DNA of 64,000 nt from Verrucomicrobium sp. BvORR106 (GCF_000739655.1 NZ_BATR01000181.1:124001-188000), one strand, 5' to 3'; counted from the stretch's first letter, positions 22,927 to 32,737 are shown. Numbers and translations are program-made. The notes: generated by a model not told the origin, from the sequence alone.

Positions 22927-24315
22927 CTAGACCATGCCATGAGCGGCCATCCTTGCAAACAGGGCGAGGGTAAGCGCATCCTGAATCACATGGCTGGCGA
23001 CCATCTGGCGCAATTCTGCCCCGGTCACAAGCCGCACTTCGCCAATGTGCTCCCCTCCGACAGGCTGGGGAGTCCGGACGATTCGCACTGGATGAGCGGC
23101 AAACAAATAAACGTGCTCATTGGTAAATCCTTGCGAGCCAAAAAACCAGCCCAAAGGAGTCAGCGTGCCTTCTGGGGCCACCACGCACCCCGCCTCCTCG
23201 TCCAGCTCCCGGTGCACCGTCTCCAGGATGGCCTCGTGAGTTTCCCCGTCATCCAGCTGTCCGGCAGGGAATTCCCAGAGGGTCCGCTGCACGGGCAGAC
23301 GCTCCTGGTGAATGAGGATGAATTTTCCGTCATCCGTGATCGGAGCCACCGCAATCGCCGATTTCCGGTGCGCCACCGTCCAGTGCACCGGCGTCTCCGG
23401 CCGGGCAGGCGTGAGGTAGGCACACTCCTCGATCTGGACGTACTTGCCCGGGTACACCATCTCCCCCGGGAGCTTCTTCCAGTCGTCGTGGTCTCTGATC
23501 TCGCACAGGGGGAAGGGTGGTACGACAGGTTTGCAACCTGTCTGCTGGACAGGATTGCATCCTGTTCCCTCCGCGCCGCCACCGGCACCTGCCCCTTGGA
23601 CCACGCTTCCGTCGCTCTCTGTTTTCATCACGTTTCGAAGTTCCACACTGTATTCTGCCACCGGCAAACCGGCCTTCCGCGGATTCTTCAGGATGTAATC
23701 GCGATATTTCTCAAGTTCCACTGCATCACGCACAATCCGATCGTGACTTTCCTCCATCCATAGAGCACCGGAACGGCCCAGAATCTTGTGAATCTCCCGG
23801 GCTGAGTGCCGTTTCCAGCCGCCGACCATGTCGGACAGCTCAATTCCGGGCAACGGCTTCACCAACACGTGGACGTGGTTGGGCATGACCACATAGCTAT
23901 CCAAGAGATAGCGTTCTCCATGAAAGTGGAGGAGGGAATCCACCACCACCTTTCGAAGTTGGGATTGCGCCAGCAAACACTCGCCGAATCCCCGGTCAAA
24001 CCACTCCTCTCTCCCATCCACGAACCTGGCTTGATATTCCGCAATCGTCTTTCCCTTCCACGGCTCAGGGTACAGACGGAGCCAAACTTCCAGTTCTTCA
24101 CGCAATTGGGCCAGGATGTGGGCTGGAAGCGAATCCCCGAGACGAAACGTCACAAAGTACGTCGCGCCCTCCTGCCGCCAGTGGGGCAGATGGCGCTGTT
24201 TGACCGTGATGGCTTTGTCCCAATCTAGAGGGACAAAGATGTCCACAGCGGCAGCTGAGGCAGGATAAAATCCTGCCCCACCGACAGGTTGAAAACCTGT
24301 CCTACCCGCACTCAC
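22927..24315 (-). CDS. RAYT (Y1-type REP-associated tyrosine transposase) fused in frame to a NUDIX hydrolase
   Basis: One uninterrupted 462-codon frame contains two unrelated modules. Residues about 35-235 are a RAYT/Y1 transposase with HUH motif MPNHVHVLVKP, GWKRHSAREIH, WMEESHDRIV and catalytic Tyr in YRDYILKNPRKAG. Residues about 275-462 are a NUDIX hydrolase (IEECAYLTPARPETPVHWT, GKFILIHQER, EFPAGQLDDGETHEAILETVHRELDEEAG). Inverted REP pairs lie at both ends of the RAYT part and are translated as TGFQPV and GCNPV. The GTG start overlaps the argH stop (GTGA). A standalone NUDIX could start at the internal ATG before TESDGSVV. Confidence 0.78.
   Translation of the reverse strand: MSAGRTGFQPVGGAGFYPASAAAVDIFVPLDWDKAITVKQRHLPHWRQEGATYFVTFRLGDSLPAHILAQLREELEVWLRLYPEPWKGKTIAEYQARFVDGREEWFDRGFGECLLAQSQLRKVVVDSLLHFHGERYLLDSYVVMPNHVHVLVKPLPGIELSDMVGGWKRHSAREIHKILGRSGALWMEESHDRIVRDAVELEKYRDYILKNPRKAGLPVAEYSVELRNVMKTESDGSVVQGAGAGGGAEGTGCNPVQQTGCKPVVPPFPLCEIRDHDDWKKLPGEMVYPGKYVQIEECAYLTPARPETPVHWTVAHRKSAIAVAPITDDGKFILIHQERLPVQRTLWEFPAGQLDDGETHEAILETVHRELDEEAGCVVAPEGTLTPLGWFFGSQGFTNEHVYLFAAHPVRIVRTPQPVGGEHIGEVRLVTGAELRQMVASHVIQDALTLALFARMAAHGMV
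23524..23567. repeat. REP pair, order A-B (inner end of the RAYT module)
   Basis: Palindrome A (GACAGGTT-TGC-AACCTGTC, 23524-23542) and palindrome B (ACAGGAT-TGC-ATCCTGT, 23549-23565) are separated by 6 bp. It is coded through in the fusion as GCNPVQQTGCKPV. It is in inverse orientation to the pair at 24259-24301 and the same orientation as 50678-50719. Confidence 0.85.
24259..24301. repeat. REP pair, order B-A (outer end of the RAYT module)
   Basis: Palindrome B (GGCAGGAT-AAA-ATCCTGCC, 24259-24277) and palindrome A (GACAGGTT-GAA-AACCTGTC, 24283-24301) are separated by 5 bp. It is coded through as TGFQPVGGAGFYPAS at the N-terminus of the RAYT-NUDIX fusion. It ends 11 bp from the argH stop codon. 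With the pair at 23524 it brackets the transposase domain. Confidence 0.85.
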
Positions 24316-25679
24316 GCCCCCAGCCTCTCCCGCCAGTGCTGCAACCTCCCTGCCACATTGGCAGGCGAGGGCGCACCGATACCCTTGCGGGCGGCGAGAG
24401 CGGTATCCATCTTGAGCACAGCGAAGACGTCCTCACTAAAGGCATCACTGAACTGGCGGTAGTCTTCCAGAGCCAGCTCGGGGAAGGGACGGCCGGTGCT
24501 GAGGCAGTGCGCCACCAGCTTGCCGATGACCTCATGCGCCTGGCGGAAGGGCACGCCCTTGAGCACCAGGTAGTCTGCCAGATCAGTCGCCAGCAGGAGC
24601 GGATCGCTGGCCGCTGCGGCCGCACGGTCACGGTTCACATCCATGCCGCGGACCATCTCGGTGAAGACTTCCAGGGCCAGGGTGATCGTTTCCAGGGAGT
24701 CAAACAGGGGCTCTTTGTCTTCCTGCATGTCTCGGTTGTAGGTCATGGGCAGCCCCTTGAGGAGGGTCAGCAGCGCCATGAGATTCCCCACCAGACGGCC
24801 GGACTTGCCGCGCGTCAGCTCCGCCACGTCCGGATTCTTCTTCTGCGGCATGAGGCTGGAGCCCGTGGTGTGGGCATCGCTCAGGTGAATGAAGCCAAAC
24901 TCCGCGCTCGCCCACAGGATGACGTCCTCGCTCAGGCGGGACAAATGCACCCCTTGCAAAGCGATCGTGAAGAGCAGTTCCGCCACGAAGTCACGGTCGC
25001 TCACCGCGTCCATCGAGTTCTGCGTCACACCGTTGAAACCCAGCTCCCGGGCCACGAACTCGCGATCCAGGATGATCGTGGATCCCGCCAGCGCGCCAGA
25101 GCCGAGCGGCATCACATTCACCCGCTTCCGGGCATCGACCAGACGCTCGGCATCACGGGAGAACATCTCCACATAGGCCAGAAGGTGGTGGGCGAACAGC
25201 ACGGGCTGGCCACGCTGGAGGTGGGTGTACCCCGGCATCACGGCATCCGCACCACGCTCAGCGCACTCCACGAGAGCACGCTGGAGTTCGTTGGTCAGAC
25301 CGATCAGGGAATCAATCGCATCCCGGGAATAGAGGCGTACATCCGTGGCCACCTGGTCATTGCGACTGCGGGCGGTGTGGAGCTTGGCCCCAGCGGGTCC
25401 GATCCGTTTGGTCAGCGTGGACTCGATGTTCATGTGCACGTCTTCCAGCTCCTGGCTCCAGGCGAAGTCACCACCAGCGATTTCATCGCGGATCTGCAAG
25501 AGCCCGCGCTCGATGGCTTCGCGTTCGGCCGTCGTCAGGATGCCAGCCTTCTCCAGGCCCTTGGCATGGGCGATCGAGCCGCGAATGTCGTGAGCATAAA
25601 GTCTCCAGTCAAAGGAGACAGATTCGCCGTAGCGCTGCACGAGCGCACTGGTGGGTTGTTGGAAGCGTCCTTTCCACAT
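24312..25679 (-). CDS. argH: Argininosuccinate lyase
   Basis: The 455-residue enzyme of the fumarase/aspartase superfamily splits argininosuccinate into arginine and fumarate, the last step of arginine synthesis. The superfamily signature GSSLMPQKKNPD carries the catalytic Ser. TARSRNDQVATDVRLY, PGYTHLQRGQPV (catalytic His) and MQEDKEPLFDSLET are also present. Length is normal. The fused RAYT-NUDIX frame begins in its stop codon, and the helicase gene lies 65 bp upstream on the same strand. Confidence 0.96.
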   Translation of the reverse strand: MWKGRFQQPTSALVQRYGESVSFDWRLYAHDIRGSIAHAKGLEKAGILTTAEREAIERGLLQIRDEIAGGDFAWSQELEDVHMNIESTLTKRIGPAGAKLHTARSRNDQVATDVRLYSRDAIDSLIGLTNELQRALVECAERGADAVMPGYTHLQRGQPVLFAHHLLAYVEMFSRDAERLVDARKRVNVMPLGSGALAGSTIILDREFVARELGFNGVTQNSMDAVSDRDFVAELLFTIALQGVHLSRLSEDVILWASAEFGFIHLSDAHTTGSSLMPQKKNPDVAELTRGKSGRLVGNLMALLTLLKGLPMTYNRDMQEDKEPLFDSLETITLALEVFTEMVRGMDVNRDRAAAAASDPLLLATDLADYLVLKGVPFRQAHEVIGKLVAHCLSTGRPFPELALEDYRQFSDAFSEDVFAVLKMDTALAARKGIGAPSPANVAGRLQHWRERLGA

Positions 25680-25744
25680 GGCAATAAGAGGGCGGAATGT
25701 CTAAATGAAAGCACCGGGGAGGGCAATGGGGACTTTGTGCCGAA

Positions 25745-28294
25745 TCAGTCCGCCACCACTGGCCCGACTGACACCAGCGTGAGGGTAGGTTTCCCCTCCT
25801 CCCTCGCCTGGGCCAGATCCACCCGGAACTCCGCCTGCCAGTCGTTGACGGCCTCTGCATCCACGAGCACCTGGCAGACCCGCCAGACCCGCCCGTCTTC
25901 CACAGCCTCGACATAGGTGTGCCGTCCGTTGCGAGCCTCCGCATCCAGCAGGATGCGATCATGCTGGTCGTAGTACGGGTCCATGACCGCGGCCAGTTTG
26001 TCAGCGTTCCACTCCGCAGGCGGCGCGCCGAGTGCCAGCGTGGCTGCACCGTAGCTCTCTGAGGCCAGGGGGCGCAGGAACTTGAAGATCTCCGTCCGGA
26101 TCAGGGCCGTGAACTCCCGGCGGTTGCGAGTAATGTCAGGTGCCTCTTCCGGTTTTTTCTCGTCGTCATCTTCGCCCGGCTTCCAGTTGGGATCGCGGAG
26201 CCGTTCCCATTCGTCGAGCAGGCTGGAGTCCGTTCCACGCAGCACCCCCGTGAGCCAGGCCTCCATCTCCTGCACCGGCTCCGTCTTAAACTGATCCGGC
26301 ACCGTCTGGGCCAGCACTTTGTGCACGGAGGAGAGATGGCGCAGCAGCACCCCTTCCGCCCGGTGCAGTTCGTAGTCGTTGATGTAGTCCGTGAAGGAGC
26401 GAAAATTCTCGTACATCTCCCTCGCGATGCTTTTGGGCCGGATGTTCTCCTGTCCCACCCACGGGTGTGTCGCGGAGAACTCGTTGAAGGTGTTGTACAC
26501 AAAGTCACGGCAGGGCTTGGGGTACTCCAGCTCGTCCAGCCTTTCGATACGCTCCTCATAGGGCACCCCCTCCTCCTTCATCGCCGCCATCGCCTCATCC
26601 TTCACCTTGCTCAACTGACGACGCAGAATGGTGTCTGGATTCTCCAGGATGGATTCACACAGGGTCATCACATCCGCCGCATAACCCGGTGAATTCGGAT
26701 CGATCAGCGACAGGGTGTCAATGAGGTAGAGCGACAGCGTGTAGTTCAAGGAAAAATCATCCTGAAGCGCCACATTCACCCGCAGTTTCTGCCCGCCCCT
26801 CTGATCAACTTTGGGGAGGATCTCGATGATCTTGCGCGTGACCAGAGCCCGGAAGAGCTGCCAGGCCCGGTCCCGGTGCTGCTTCTTCGCCGCCACCGTA
26901 TCATGAGAATCGCGGATGAGCTTCTGCATGGCGCGACAGCCATCCCCCTCCCGGCTCAGCACCTGCAACAACATGCCGTGTGATACCTGAAACCGAGACT
27001 GCAGCGGCTCCGGCGCAGCCGTCTGCAGCTTCTTAAAGGTGTCCTCACTCCATCCCACAAAACCTTCCGGAGGCTTCTTCTTCACCATCTTGCGGAGCTT
27101 CTTGGGGTCACCGCCCGCCTTGGCATCCATCTTGGCGTTTTCGATGATATGCTCCGGGGCTTGGGCCACCACAAACCCAATGTCATCGAACCCACGGCGC
27201 CCCGCACGGCCGGTGATCTGGTGGAAGTCCCGCGCCGAAAGAGTGGCCACCTTCTGGCCGCCATATTTACTCAGGCGCGTGAGCAACACCGTACGAATGG
27301 GGACATTCACGCCCACCCCCAGGGTATCGGTGCCGCAGATCACCTTGAGCAGCCCCTTCTGAGCCAGCTGCTCCACCAACACGCGATACTTGGGCAGCAA
27401 CCCGGCGTGGTGAATCCCCACGCCGTGACTCAGATACTTCTTCACCTCCTTGCCATAGGGGCTGGCAAACTTCACCCCCACGAGCTGTTCCTTGATGGAA
27501 GCCTTCTCCGCCTGCGAACAGAAATTCAGGCTCATCAGATCCTGCGCCGCCTGCGCCGCGTCATTTTGCGTGAAATGCACCAGGTACACAGGGGCCTTGT
27601 TCGCCGCCACCAGTTCCTGGAGGGTCACGTCCACCGAGGTATCGGCGTAGGTGAACTCAAGCGGCACCGGCCGGGTCTGGGAGGAGATGATGGTGGTCTC
27701 CGTCTGGGTCAGCCGGTCCAGCTCACCTTTGAAAAACTCCGTGGACCCCATGGTGGCCGACATGAGCAGAAAGCGCGACTTCGCCATGGTGAGCAGAGGC
27801 ACCTGCCAGGCCACGCCCCGCTCGCGATCCGCGTAGTAGTGGAACTCGTCCATGATCACCTCACGGAACGGGGCATTCTCCCCGTCACGCAGGGCGTAGT
27901 TGGAGAGGATCTCCGCTGTGCAGCACAGGATGGGCGCGTTCCGGTTCACTGTCGCGTCCCCAGTGGCCATTCCTACATTATCGGGACCAAAGTCACGGCA
28001 CAGGGCCAGGAATTTTTCATTCACCAGCGCCTTGATCGGGCAGGTGTACACCGAGCGCCGCCCCTTGGCCAGGGAGCGAAAGTGCAACGCCGTAGCCACC
28101 AGTGATTTGCCGGATCCCGTCGGGGTGTTGAGGATCACGTTCTGGTCCTCAAAGAGCGCCAGGACCGCCTCCTCCTGTGCGGGATACAGTTCCAGCTTCT
28201 TCTCCGCCACATAGTCCAGGAAGCGGTCCAACAGTTCGTCGTTGGAGCAATCAGGCGTGGCAGGAAGGCGGCGCAGCAGAGGATGGTCGGACAT
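25745..28294 (-). CDS. Ski2-like DEAD/DEAH-box helicase with DUF3516 C-terminal domain
   Basis: The 849-residue protein has superfamily 2 motifs: Walker [28 protein letters not shown] (Ia), [11 protein letters not shown] (II, DEFH), LLMSATMG (III), [26 protein letters not shown] (V) and [13 protein letters not shown] (VI). The last two are close to eukaryotic Ski2/Mtr4 and actinobacterial HelY. About 420 residues after the core match DUF3516, which accompanies these bacterial helicases. A role in RNA unwinding or turnover is inferred from the family. The acidic stretch [12 protein letters not shown] near residue 705 is probably a flexible linker. Confidence 0.93.
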   Translation of the reverse strand: MSDHPLLRRLPATPDCSNDELLDRFLDYVAEKKLELYPAQEEAVLALFEDQNVILNTPTGSGKSLVATALHFRSLAKGRRSVYTCPIKALVNEKFLALCRDFGPDNVGMATGDATVNRNAPILCCTAEILSNYALRDGENAPFREVIMDEFHYYADRERGVAWQVPLLTMAKSRFLLMSATMGSTEFFKGELDRLTQTETTIISSQTRPVPLEFTYADTSVDVTLQELVAANKAPVYLVHFTQNDAAQAAQDLMSLNFCSQAEKASIKEQLVGVKFASPYGKEVKKYLSHGVGIHHAGLLPKYRVLVEQLAQKGLLKVICGTDTLGVGVNVPIRTVLLTRLSKYGGQKVATLSARDFHQITGRAGRRGFDDIGFVVAQAPEHIIENAKMDAKAGGDPKKLRKMVKKKPPEGFVGWSEDTFKKLQTAAPEPLQSRFQVSHGMLLQVLSREGDGCRAMQKLIRDSHDTVAAKKQHRDRAWQLFRALVTRKIIEILPKVDQRGGQKLRVNVALQDDFSLNYTLSLYLIDTLSLIDPNSPGYAADVMTLCESILENPDTILRRQLSKVKDEAMAAMKEEGVPYEERIERLDELEYPKPCRDFVYNTFNEFSATHPWVGQENIRPKSIAREMYENFRSFTDYINDYELHRAEGVLLRHLSSVHKVLAQTVPDQFKTEPVQEMEAWLTGVLRGTDSSLLDEWERLRDPNWKPGEDDDEKKPEEAPDITRNRREFTALIRTEIFKFLRPLASESYGAATLALGAPPAEWNADKLAAVMDPYYDQHDRILLDAEARNGRHTYVEAVEDGRVWRVCQVLVDAEAVNDWQAEFRVDLAQAREEGKPTLTLVSVGPVVAD

Positions 28295-28364
28295 GGGGCG
28301 GCCCGCAGTGTCGCCAGAAGCGGCCTGCGGGCAACGAGAGAGTGCAAGGGACCACTCCCCTCAC

Positions 28365-29369
28365 TCACATCTTCACCAGCTCCACCCGGCGATTCTGGGC
28401 CCGCCCTTCCTCGGTGGAGTTGGTCGCCGCTGGCGCGGCATAGCTCACGCCGAAGGAGAACAACCGCTCCCCGGTGATGCCATACCTGGCCTTCAGTTCC
28501 TGCACCACCGCCGCCGCGCGACGCTCGGAGAGACTGCGATTGGGCTCGAAACCGCCCACGGTATCGGTATGCCCCACCACCAGCACCTTGAGGGTCGGAT
28601 CCTGGGTCATCAGCTTGGCCACTTCATCCAGGGCGGGTTTGCTCTCGGGTTTCACCTCGGTGCGGTTTGTATCGAAGAACACGCCATGCAGCGTCACCCG
28701 GCCCTTCACGTTGAGCCCGCTGGACAATTCTGCGGCAGTCTGGGTCACCATCCGCTGCTCGCGAGGCCGGGCATCCACCACGTCCACCTGCACAATGGTC
28801 TGGCCTTTTTTGACCTCCACCTTGGGAGTGTAGCCGTCATAGTACTGGGTCACGAACACCGCGACCGCCACCTCTCCCTCAGGCCGGATCTGACGCGCTG
28901 CCAGATAGTGAGCGGCCTGGGAACTGTATTCAAACAACTGTCCGCCCACGCCACCATAGCGCTGGCCAAACTCGTAGCCGGTGTCAGGAGCCTTGGCCGA
29001 CCAGAGAATCTCAAATCCCTGGGCCTTGAGCTCCTCCGTGTAGTTCTCAAAAACCTCCAGCGCAGAGCGGCCCATCGGCACCACGTACGACATGCGGGAG
29101 ACCTGCCCACGGAGCACCGTCTCTTTCTCGATTTTTTTCCCGTCGCTCACCGCCGCATTCAGAGCCTTGCCCAGCGCAATGGGATACTCGGCAAACGCCT
29201 GCTGGGAATAGACTGCGATCTCCGCGCCATCGTAGCGTTTGATCAGCGGGTGATCCGCAGAACCTTCGACGTCTGCCGCATGGGTCATGACCAGCGGCAG
29301 GGAGCAAATGGAACCAAGGGCAAATGCCGCAATCATGCGGCCACAACGGATGGCAAAGGTGGGACTCAT
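28365..29369 (-). CDS. OmpA-family protein with N-terminal DUF4892-like domain
   Basis: The 334-residue protein has a signal peptide ending near VMTHAAD. A DUF4892-type region follows (about 30-210: LIKRYDGAEIAVYSQQAFAEYPIALG, VSRMSYVVPMGRSALEVFENYTEELKAQGFEI). The C-terminal OmpA domain (about 225-334: VTLHGVFFDTNRTEVKPESKPALDEVAKLM, LKVLVVGHTDTVGGFEPNRSLSERRAAAV, GRAQNRRVEL) binds peptidoglycan. It therefore sits in the periplasm or at the outer membrane. The ATG at 29369 is chosen over 29390 because it better fits a signal peptide. Confidence 0.88.
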   Translation of the reverse strand: MSPTFAIRCGRMIAAFALGSICSLPLVMTHAADVEGSADHPLIKRYDGAEIAVYSQQAFAEYPIALGKALNAAVSDGKKIEKETVLRGQVSRMSYVVPMGRSALEVFENYTEELKAQGFEILWSAKAPDTGYEFGQRYGGVGGQLFEYSSQAAHYLAARQIRPEGEVAVAVFVTQYYDGYTPKVEVKKGQTIVQVDVVDARPREQRMVTQTAAELSSGLNVKGRVTLHGVFFDTNRTEVKPESKPALDEVAKLMTQDPTLKVLVVGHTDTVGGFEPNRSLSERRAAAVVQELKARYGITGERLFSFGVSYAAPAATNSTEEGRAQNRRVELVKM

Positions 29370-29426
29370 GCTGTCTGCATGTGCCCGCATCCCCTGCCGT
29401 GACGGAGCAAACCCAATATCTTTTAT

Positions 29427-30374
29427 TCAATCCAATTCCAGATTTTTTCCAGCAACACGCCTCTGCCCCTGCCGCCTCCGAAGCCGCGGAACCGCCGTTG
29501 CCTGTTCAAAGTCATCCGCCTCCCGGAGTCCACCGATCATCTTTCCATCCATGTGGGCCTGCATGGCATAAACGGAGCGGCGAAAGATGTAAGCCTGGTT
29601 TGCCCCTCCTCGTGGCATGGAGTGCAGTGCAGATTCCCCCATCAAGAGCTTGCGAAGCCTTAGTGCCGGATGATCCAGAGCCAATCCCGCGCCCGTGCGG
29701 ATGGCAGACATGAACTCCAGGCACTTTTCTGCATCGATCTCATAGTAGAGCACGGCGGCGGCCAGGAATGAGGCCTGAGAGATGCCCTTGACGCTCTTCT
29801 CCCCCATGAAGTCGGTGATGGCAATGATGGCCACTTTATGCGTTTCCAGCGCCTGCTTCACCACACTGTCTGGCGGAGTGCTGCCGCTGTTGCTGGACAC
29901 GGTACGACGCGCCAGGCAGGTGGAAATCTCCACCCACTTCCGATTGCGCACCTGCCCGGAGAGATAGAGTGCGTCAAAGAGGCTGCGCCGGCGCTGACGG
30001 TCCACTTTTTCCTGCGCCGCCACAGGCAGCCCCGTCGTGATGACCATGGGCACCGTGAGTCCGGATTTGACGATGGCCGACAAACGGTGCTGTCCATCCA
30101 CCAAAGTGCCCTCTGCATCGAACCCCACCGCGGCGGGCGTCAGCCTCCATTCATCATTCAATATTTCCTCGACATACTTTTCTACCACCTGGTCGGAGAG
30201 TTTCCGGTTGCGCACATTGCGCGCCAGCATCGCCTTGGCCTTCTCAGGGCTCAAATACACGGCCACCGACTTCACGCCGGGGACCTGTTCCAGTTCAGAG
30301 AGCTCAATCCGGGGATATTTCCCGTTGAGATGAAAGCCCCCATCTACGGAGGATGCCGGGAGTGCGAATTGCAT
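29427..30374 (-). CDS. ParB/sulfiredoxin-fold protein of unknown function
   Basis: The 315-residue protein has an N-terminal region (about 35-130) resembling ParB/Srx-like domains, with LSDQVVEKYVEEILNDEWRLTPAAVGFDAEGTLVDGQHRLSAIVKSG. The G-x-x-R-x-x-A-type box of ParB appears here as GQHRLSAI. The rest is helical and ends in a basic tail (RLRRRQGQRRVAGKN). Similar proteins occur in phages and bacteria without a known role; nucleotide (CTP/ATP) binding or nuclease activity is possible. It stands alone with 243 bp upstream to the response-regulator end. I cannot assign a function. Confidence 0.7.
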   Translation of the reverse strand: MQFALPASSVDGGFHLNGKYPRIELSELEQVPGVKSVAVYLSPEKAKAMLARNVRNRKLSDQVVEKYVEEILNDEWRLTPAAVGFDAEGTLVDGQHRLSAIVKSGLTVPMVITTGLPVAAQEKVDRQRRRSLFDALYLSGQVRNRKWVEISTCLARRTVSSNSGSTPPDSVVKQALETHKVAIIAITDFMGEKSVKGISQASFLAAAVLYYEIDAEKCLEFMSAIRTGAGLALDHPALRLRKLLMGESALHSMPRGGANQAYIFRRSVYAMQAHMDGKMIGGLREADDFEQATAVPRLRRRQGQRRVAGKNLELD

Positions 30375-30617
30375 GGGAACTAGGAAAAACAGGTGGTGAA
30401 TGCCCCTGCATCATCCATCACAGCCTCTGTTGTCGCCATTGGTCGTGCGGTTTACCGTCTCAACAGGGATCACGGAAAATGCCCTAAAGATCCTGCTTAC
30501 CAGGATCTGGACCCACAAATGAGGCGGAAGGCTATTTCCTCGATGCCACGCTTGAATCCAGCGAAGAAAGAATTGTCACCTTCAATTCATGACACCAGAG
30601 GCACAGCATTGAGCGCC

Positions 30618-31316
30618 CTACTCCGCGGCCCCGTGCTTCCGGGCTTCTGCCCAGCGGATGGCATAGCGTGTCACGGCCGCCCCGTCCTCCAGATTCAGCT
30701 TGTTCTTGATGTTCATGCGGTGCACGTCCACCGTCTTCGGGCTGATCCGCATGGACTCTGCCACCTGGTGGGTGCTCTTGCCCTCGCCAAGATGTTGAAA
30801 TACTTCGAATTCCCGGTCGCTCAGGCTGTGCAGACCACTTTCCGGCCGCGGTTGCACGCCAGAAGAGAACGCCATCAGGACCCGGTCAGCCATCTTGTGG
30901 CTGACCGCCACACCTCCTTGCGCAATTCGGACCAACGCACTCTCGAACACATCGTGCGGCGCGTTTTTCATGATGTAACCCTTCGCTCCCGCTTTCAGGG
31001 CCCGCTCTGCATAGAGATCCTCCTCGTGCATGGAGACCACCAGCACATTCATCTGGTTGTGCGTGGCATGCAGGTCTTTGATCAACTCCAATCCGCTCCG
31101 GTCGGGGAGCGTGATGTCAACAATCAACACATTCGGTTCATCCTGTGAGATCTTCTCCACCGCCTCGGCCGCCGTGCCCGCCACCCAGGCACATTCAAAT
31201 CCTGAAAGACTCTCTACAAAAATCTTCATACCTTCCTGCATGAAGGTATGATCTTCCACAATGCCGACACGGCAGGTTGGATCGCTCTTCCGGCGGCTAA
31301 AATCGGCAGATTGCAT
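30618..31316 (-). CDS. NarL/FixJ-family response regulator
   Basis: The 232-residue protein has a receiver domain (about 15-135: VGIVEDHTFMQEGM, phospho-acceptor Asp in VLIVDITLPDRSG, VVSMHE, KGYIMKNA) and a LuxR-type helix-turn-helix (about 165-225: LSDREFEVFQHLGEGKSTHQVAESMRISPKTVDVHRMNIKNKL). The second of two ATGs (31316) is used because AAGGTGG lies 6 bp before it. It is the last gene of a three-gene operon with the histidine kinase and a substrate-binding protein, and is the likely output of that sensor. Confidence 0.93.
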   Translation of the reverse strand: MQSADFSRRKSDPTCRVGIVEDHTFMQEGMKIFVESLSGFECAWVAGTAAEAVEKISQDEPNVLIVDITLPDRSGLELIKDLHATHNQMNVLVVSMHEEDLYAERALKAGAKGYIMKNAPHDVFESALVRIAQGGVAVSHKMADRVLMAFSSGVQPRPESGLHSLSDREFEVFQHLGEGKSTHQVAESMRISPKTVDVHRMNIKNKLNLEDGAAVTRYAIRWAEARKHGAAE

Positions 31317-31346
31317 GGTCATCCACCTTTATTAGCGGTTCCGGAA

Positions 31347-32732
31347 TTAATGATCAAGCCTTGGTGCCACCGGCACCACACACACGACCACCGTTCCACC
31401 GCCCGGTTCATCGCGTTCAAGGAACAACAATCTGCCGCTCAGCGCCCGGACCCGCTGGTTTACCAGTTGCAGCCCCATTCCGGTCATCGGCCCTGAATCC
31501 ATTTCAAAGCGTCTGCCGTCACTCTCCACCTTCAACTCCAAAAACCTGTCGCGAAATGCCAGGCTGATGTTGATGAAGGAAGCTCTGGCGTGCTTCGCAG
31601 CATTAGTGGCAAGCTCTTGGGCAATACGGAACAAGTGCACCTGCGTGGGATCGGGCAATTCCAGCACCCTCGGGTCGGTGTCATGATGCATGGGCACCCC
31701 GAAAGCTTTGGTCAGGTGACCTGTCATATCTCTCAGCGCCGCGTTCAACCCATCACGATCCAGCGTGGCCGGTGCCAGCCCACGGGCGTACCCACGCGCG
31801 ATATCCGCAGCATCCGAAAGCTGCTCTGCCACTTGCTTGGCCAGCACGCTGTGTGGCGAATTTTCCCTCGCCAGGGACACTCCCAGCACCCCTGCTTTGA
31901 GCTGCGCGGCAGCAATTCTCTGGCAGATGTCATCATGCAGATCCATGCCCAGTCGCCAGCGCTCCTGCTCCGCGGCCTCCAGCAGTTGTTTCTCCGTACT
32001 CCGGAGCTGCCCCACGGTGTCGGCGAACGCCTGCCCCACCGCACCGATTTCATCTGCGCCCGTCGCTGGGACGCCAGGGCTGCGACCTGATGCCACCTGC
32101 TTCGCATAGGTCAGAATCCGGGCAATACGCCGGGTGATCAGGGCATCCAGCATCATCCAGAGCACGAGGGATCCCCCCAGCAGCCCCAGACTCTGTGAAA
32201 TGGACTCGTGCCTCGCCAACCGGGTGGCCTCTTTCTTCGGCCCCACCAGATCATAGGACAACACCACCACAAAGGGGGTCGTGGTGCTACGCTCGAAAAA
32301 TGGAAACACCGCCCAGAGCTGCTCACCGTCAGGGAAGATGGCCACCTGGCCGTTCAGCTCTTTGCGGATGCCCGCCAGCCGTGGCACGATGGCCTCCAGT
32401 GGAGTCTCCTTCAGCGACACCCCACGCCACTGGATCTGGCTCGCATGCCGCACGACATCATCGCCATCACAGATCACCGCCAGAGCCAGGTGCGGGGAAA
32501 GCGCCACATAGCTCAACTCCAGGTCTGCCGCCTGCACCAGCCCCTTGCGCAACAGATGCTGGGCTATATGTGACAACCGCGTGCCTTCCCGGTAGGCGTT
32601 GTCCCATAATTCTTTCCGCGAACGCTCCCGGAGCTGCTGCTCATTACGCAGATAACCCACCACGATGAGGGCCATGCCAAAGCAGGCCACCGCGGCCGGC
32701 ACGAGAAGATGCAGGGTCATCAATCGTTTCAT
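31347..32732 (-). CDS. NarX/UhpB-type sensor histidine kinase
   Basis: The 461-residue protein has a transmembrane segment at 8-30, a periplasmic sensor region (about 35-185), a second membrane helix (about 190-215), a HAMP-like linker, and a HisKA_3 dimerisation/phosphoacceptor domain (RWRLGMDLHDDICQRIAAAQLK with His). A HATPase_c domain follows (FRIAQELATNAAKHARASFI, GMGLQLVNQRVRALSGRL). The ATG at 32732 is used, 5 bp after the substrate-binding-protein stop. The partner regulator follows 30 bp downstream. The periplasmic part shows no PAS signature that I recognise. Confidence 0.92.
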   Translation of the reverse strand: MKRLMTLHLLVPAAVACFGMALIVVGYLRNEQQLRERSRKELWDNAYREGTRLSHIAQHLLRKGLVQAADLELSYVALSPHLALAVICDGDDVVRHASQIQWRGVSLKETPLEAIVPRLAGIRKELNGQVAIFPDGEQLWAVFPFFERSTTTPFVVVLSYDLVGPKKEATRLARHESISQSLGLLGGSLVLWMMLDALITRRIARILTYAKQVASGRSPGVPATGADEIGAVGQAFADTVGQLRSTEKQLLEAAEQERWRLGMDLHDDICQRIAAAQLKAGVLGVSLARENSPHSVLAKQVAEQLSDAADIARGYARGLAPATLDRDGLNAALRDMTGHLTKAFGVPMHHDTDPRVLELPDPTQVHLFRIAQELATNAAKHARASFINISLAFRDRFLELKVESDGRRFEMDSGPMTGMGLQLVNQRVRALSGRLLFLERDEPGGGTVVVCVVPVAPRLDH

Positions 32733-32737
32733 CGAAC

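Noticed and set aside
24336-25916. 526-codon open frame antisense to argH
   Set aside because: ArgH is unambiguous on the minus strand; the plus-strand frame is a composition artefact.
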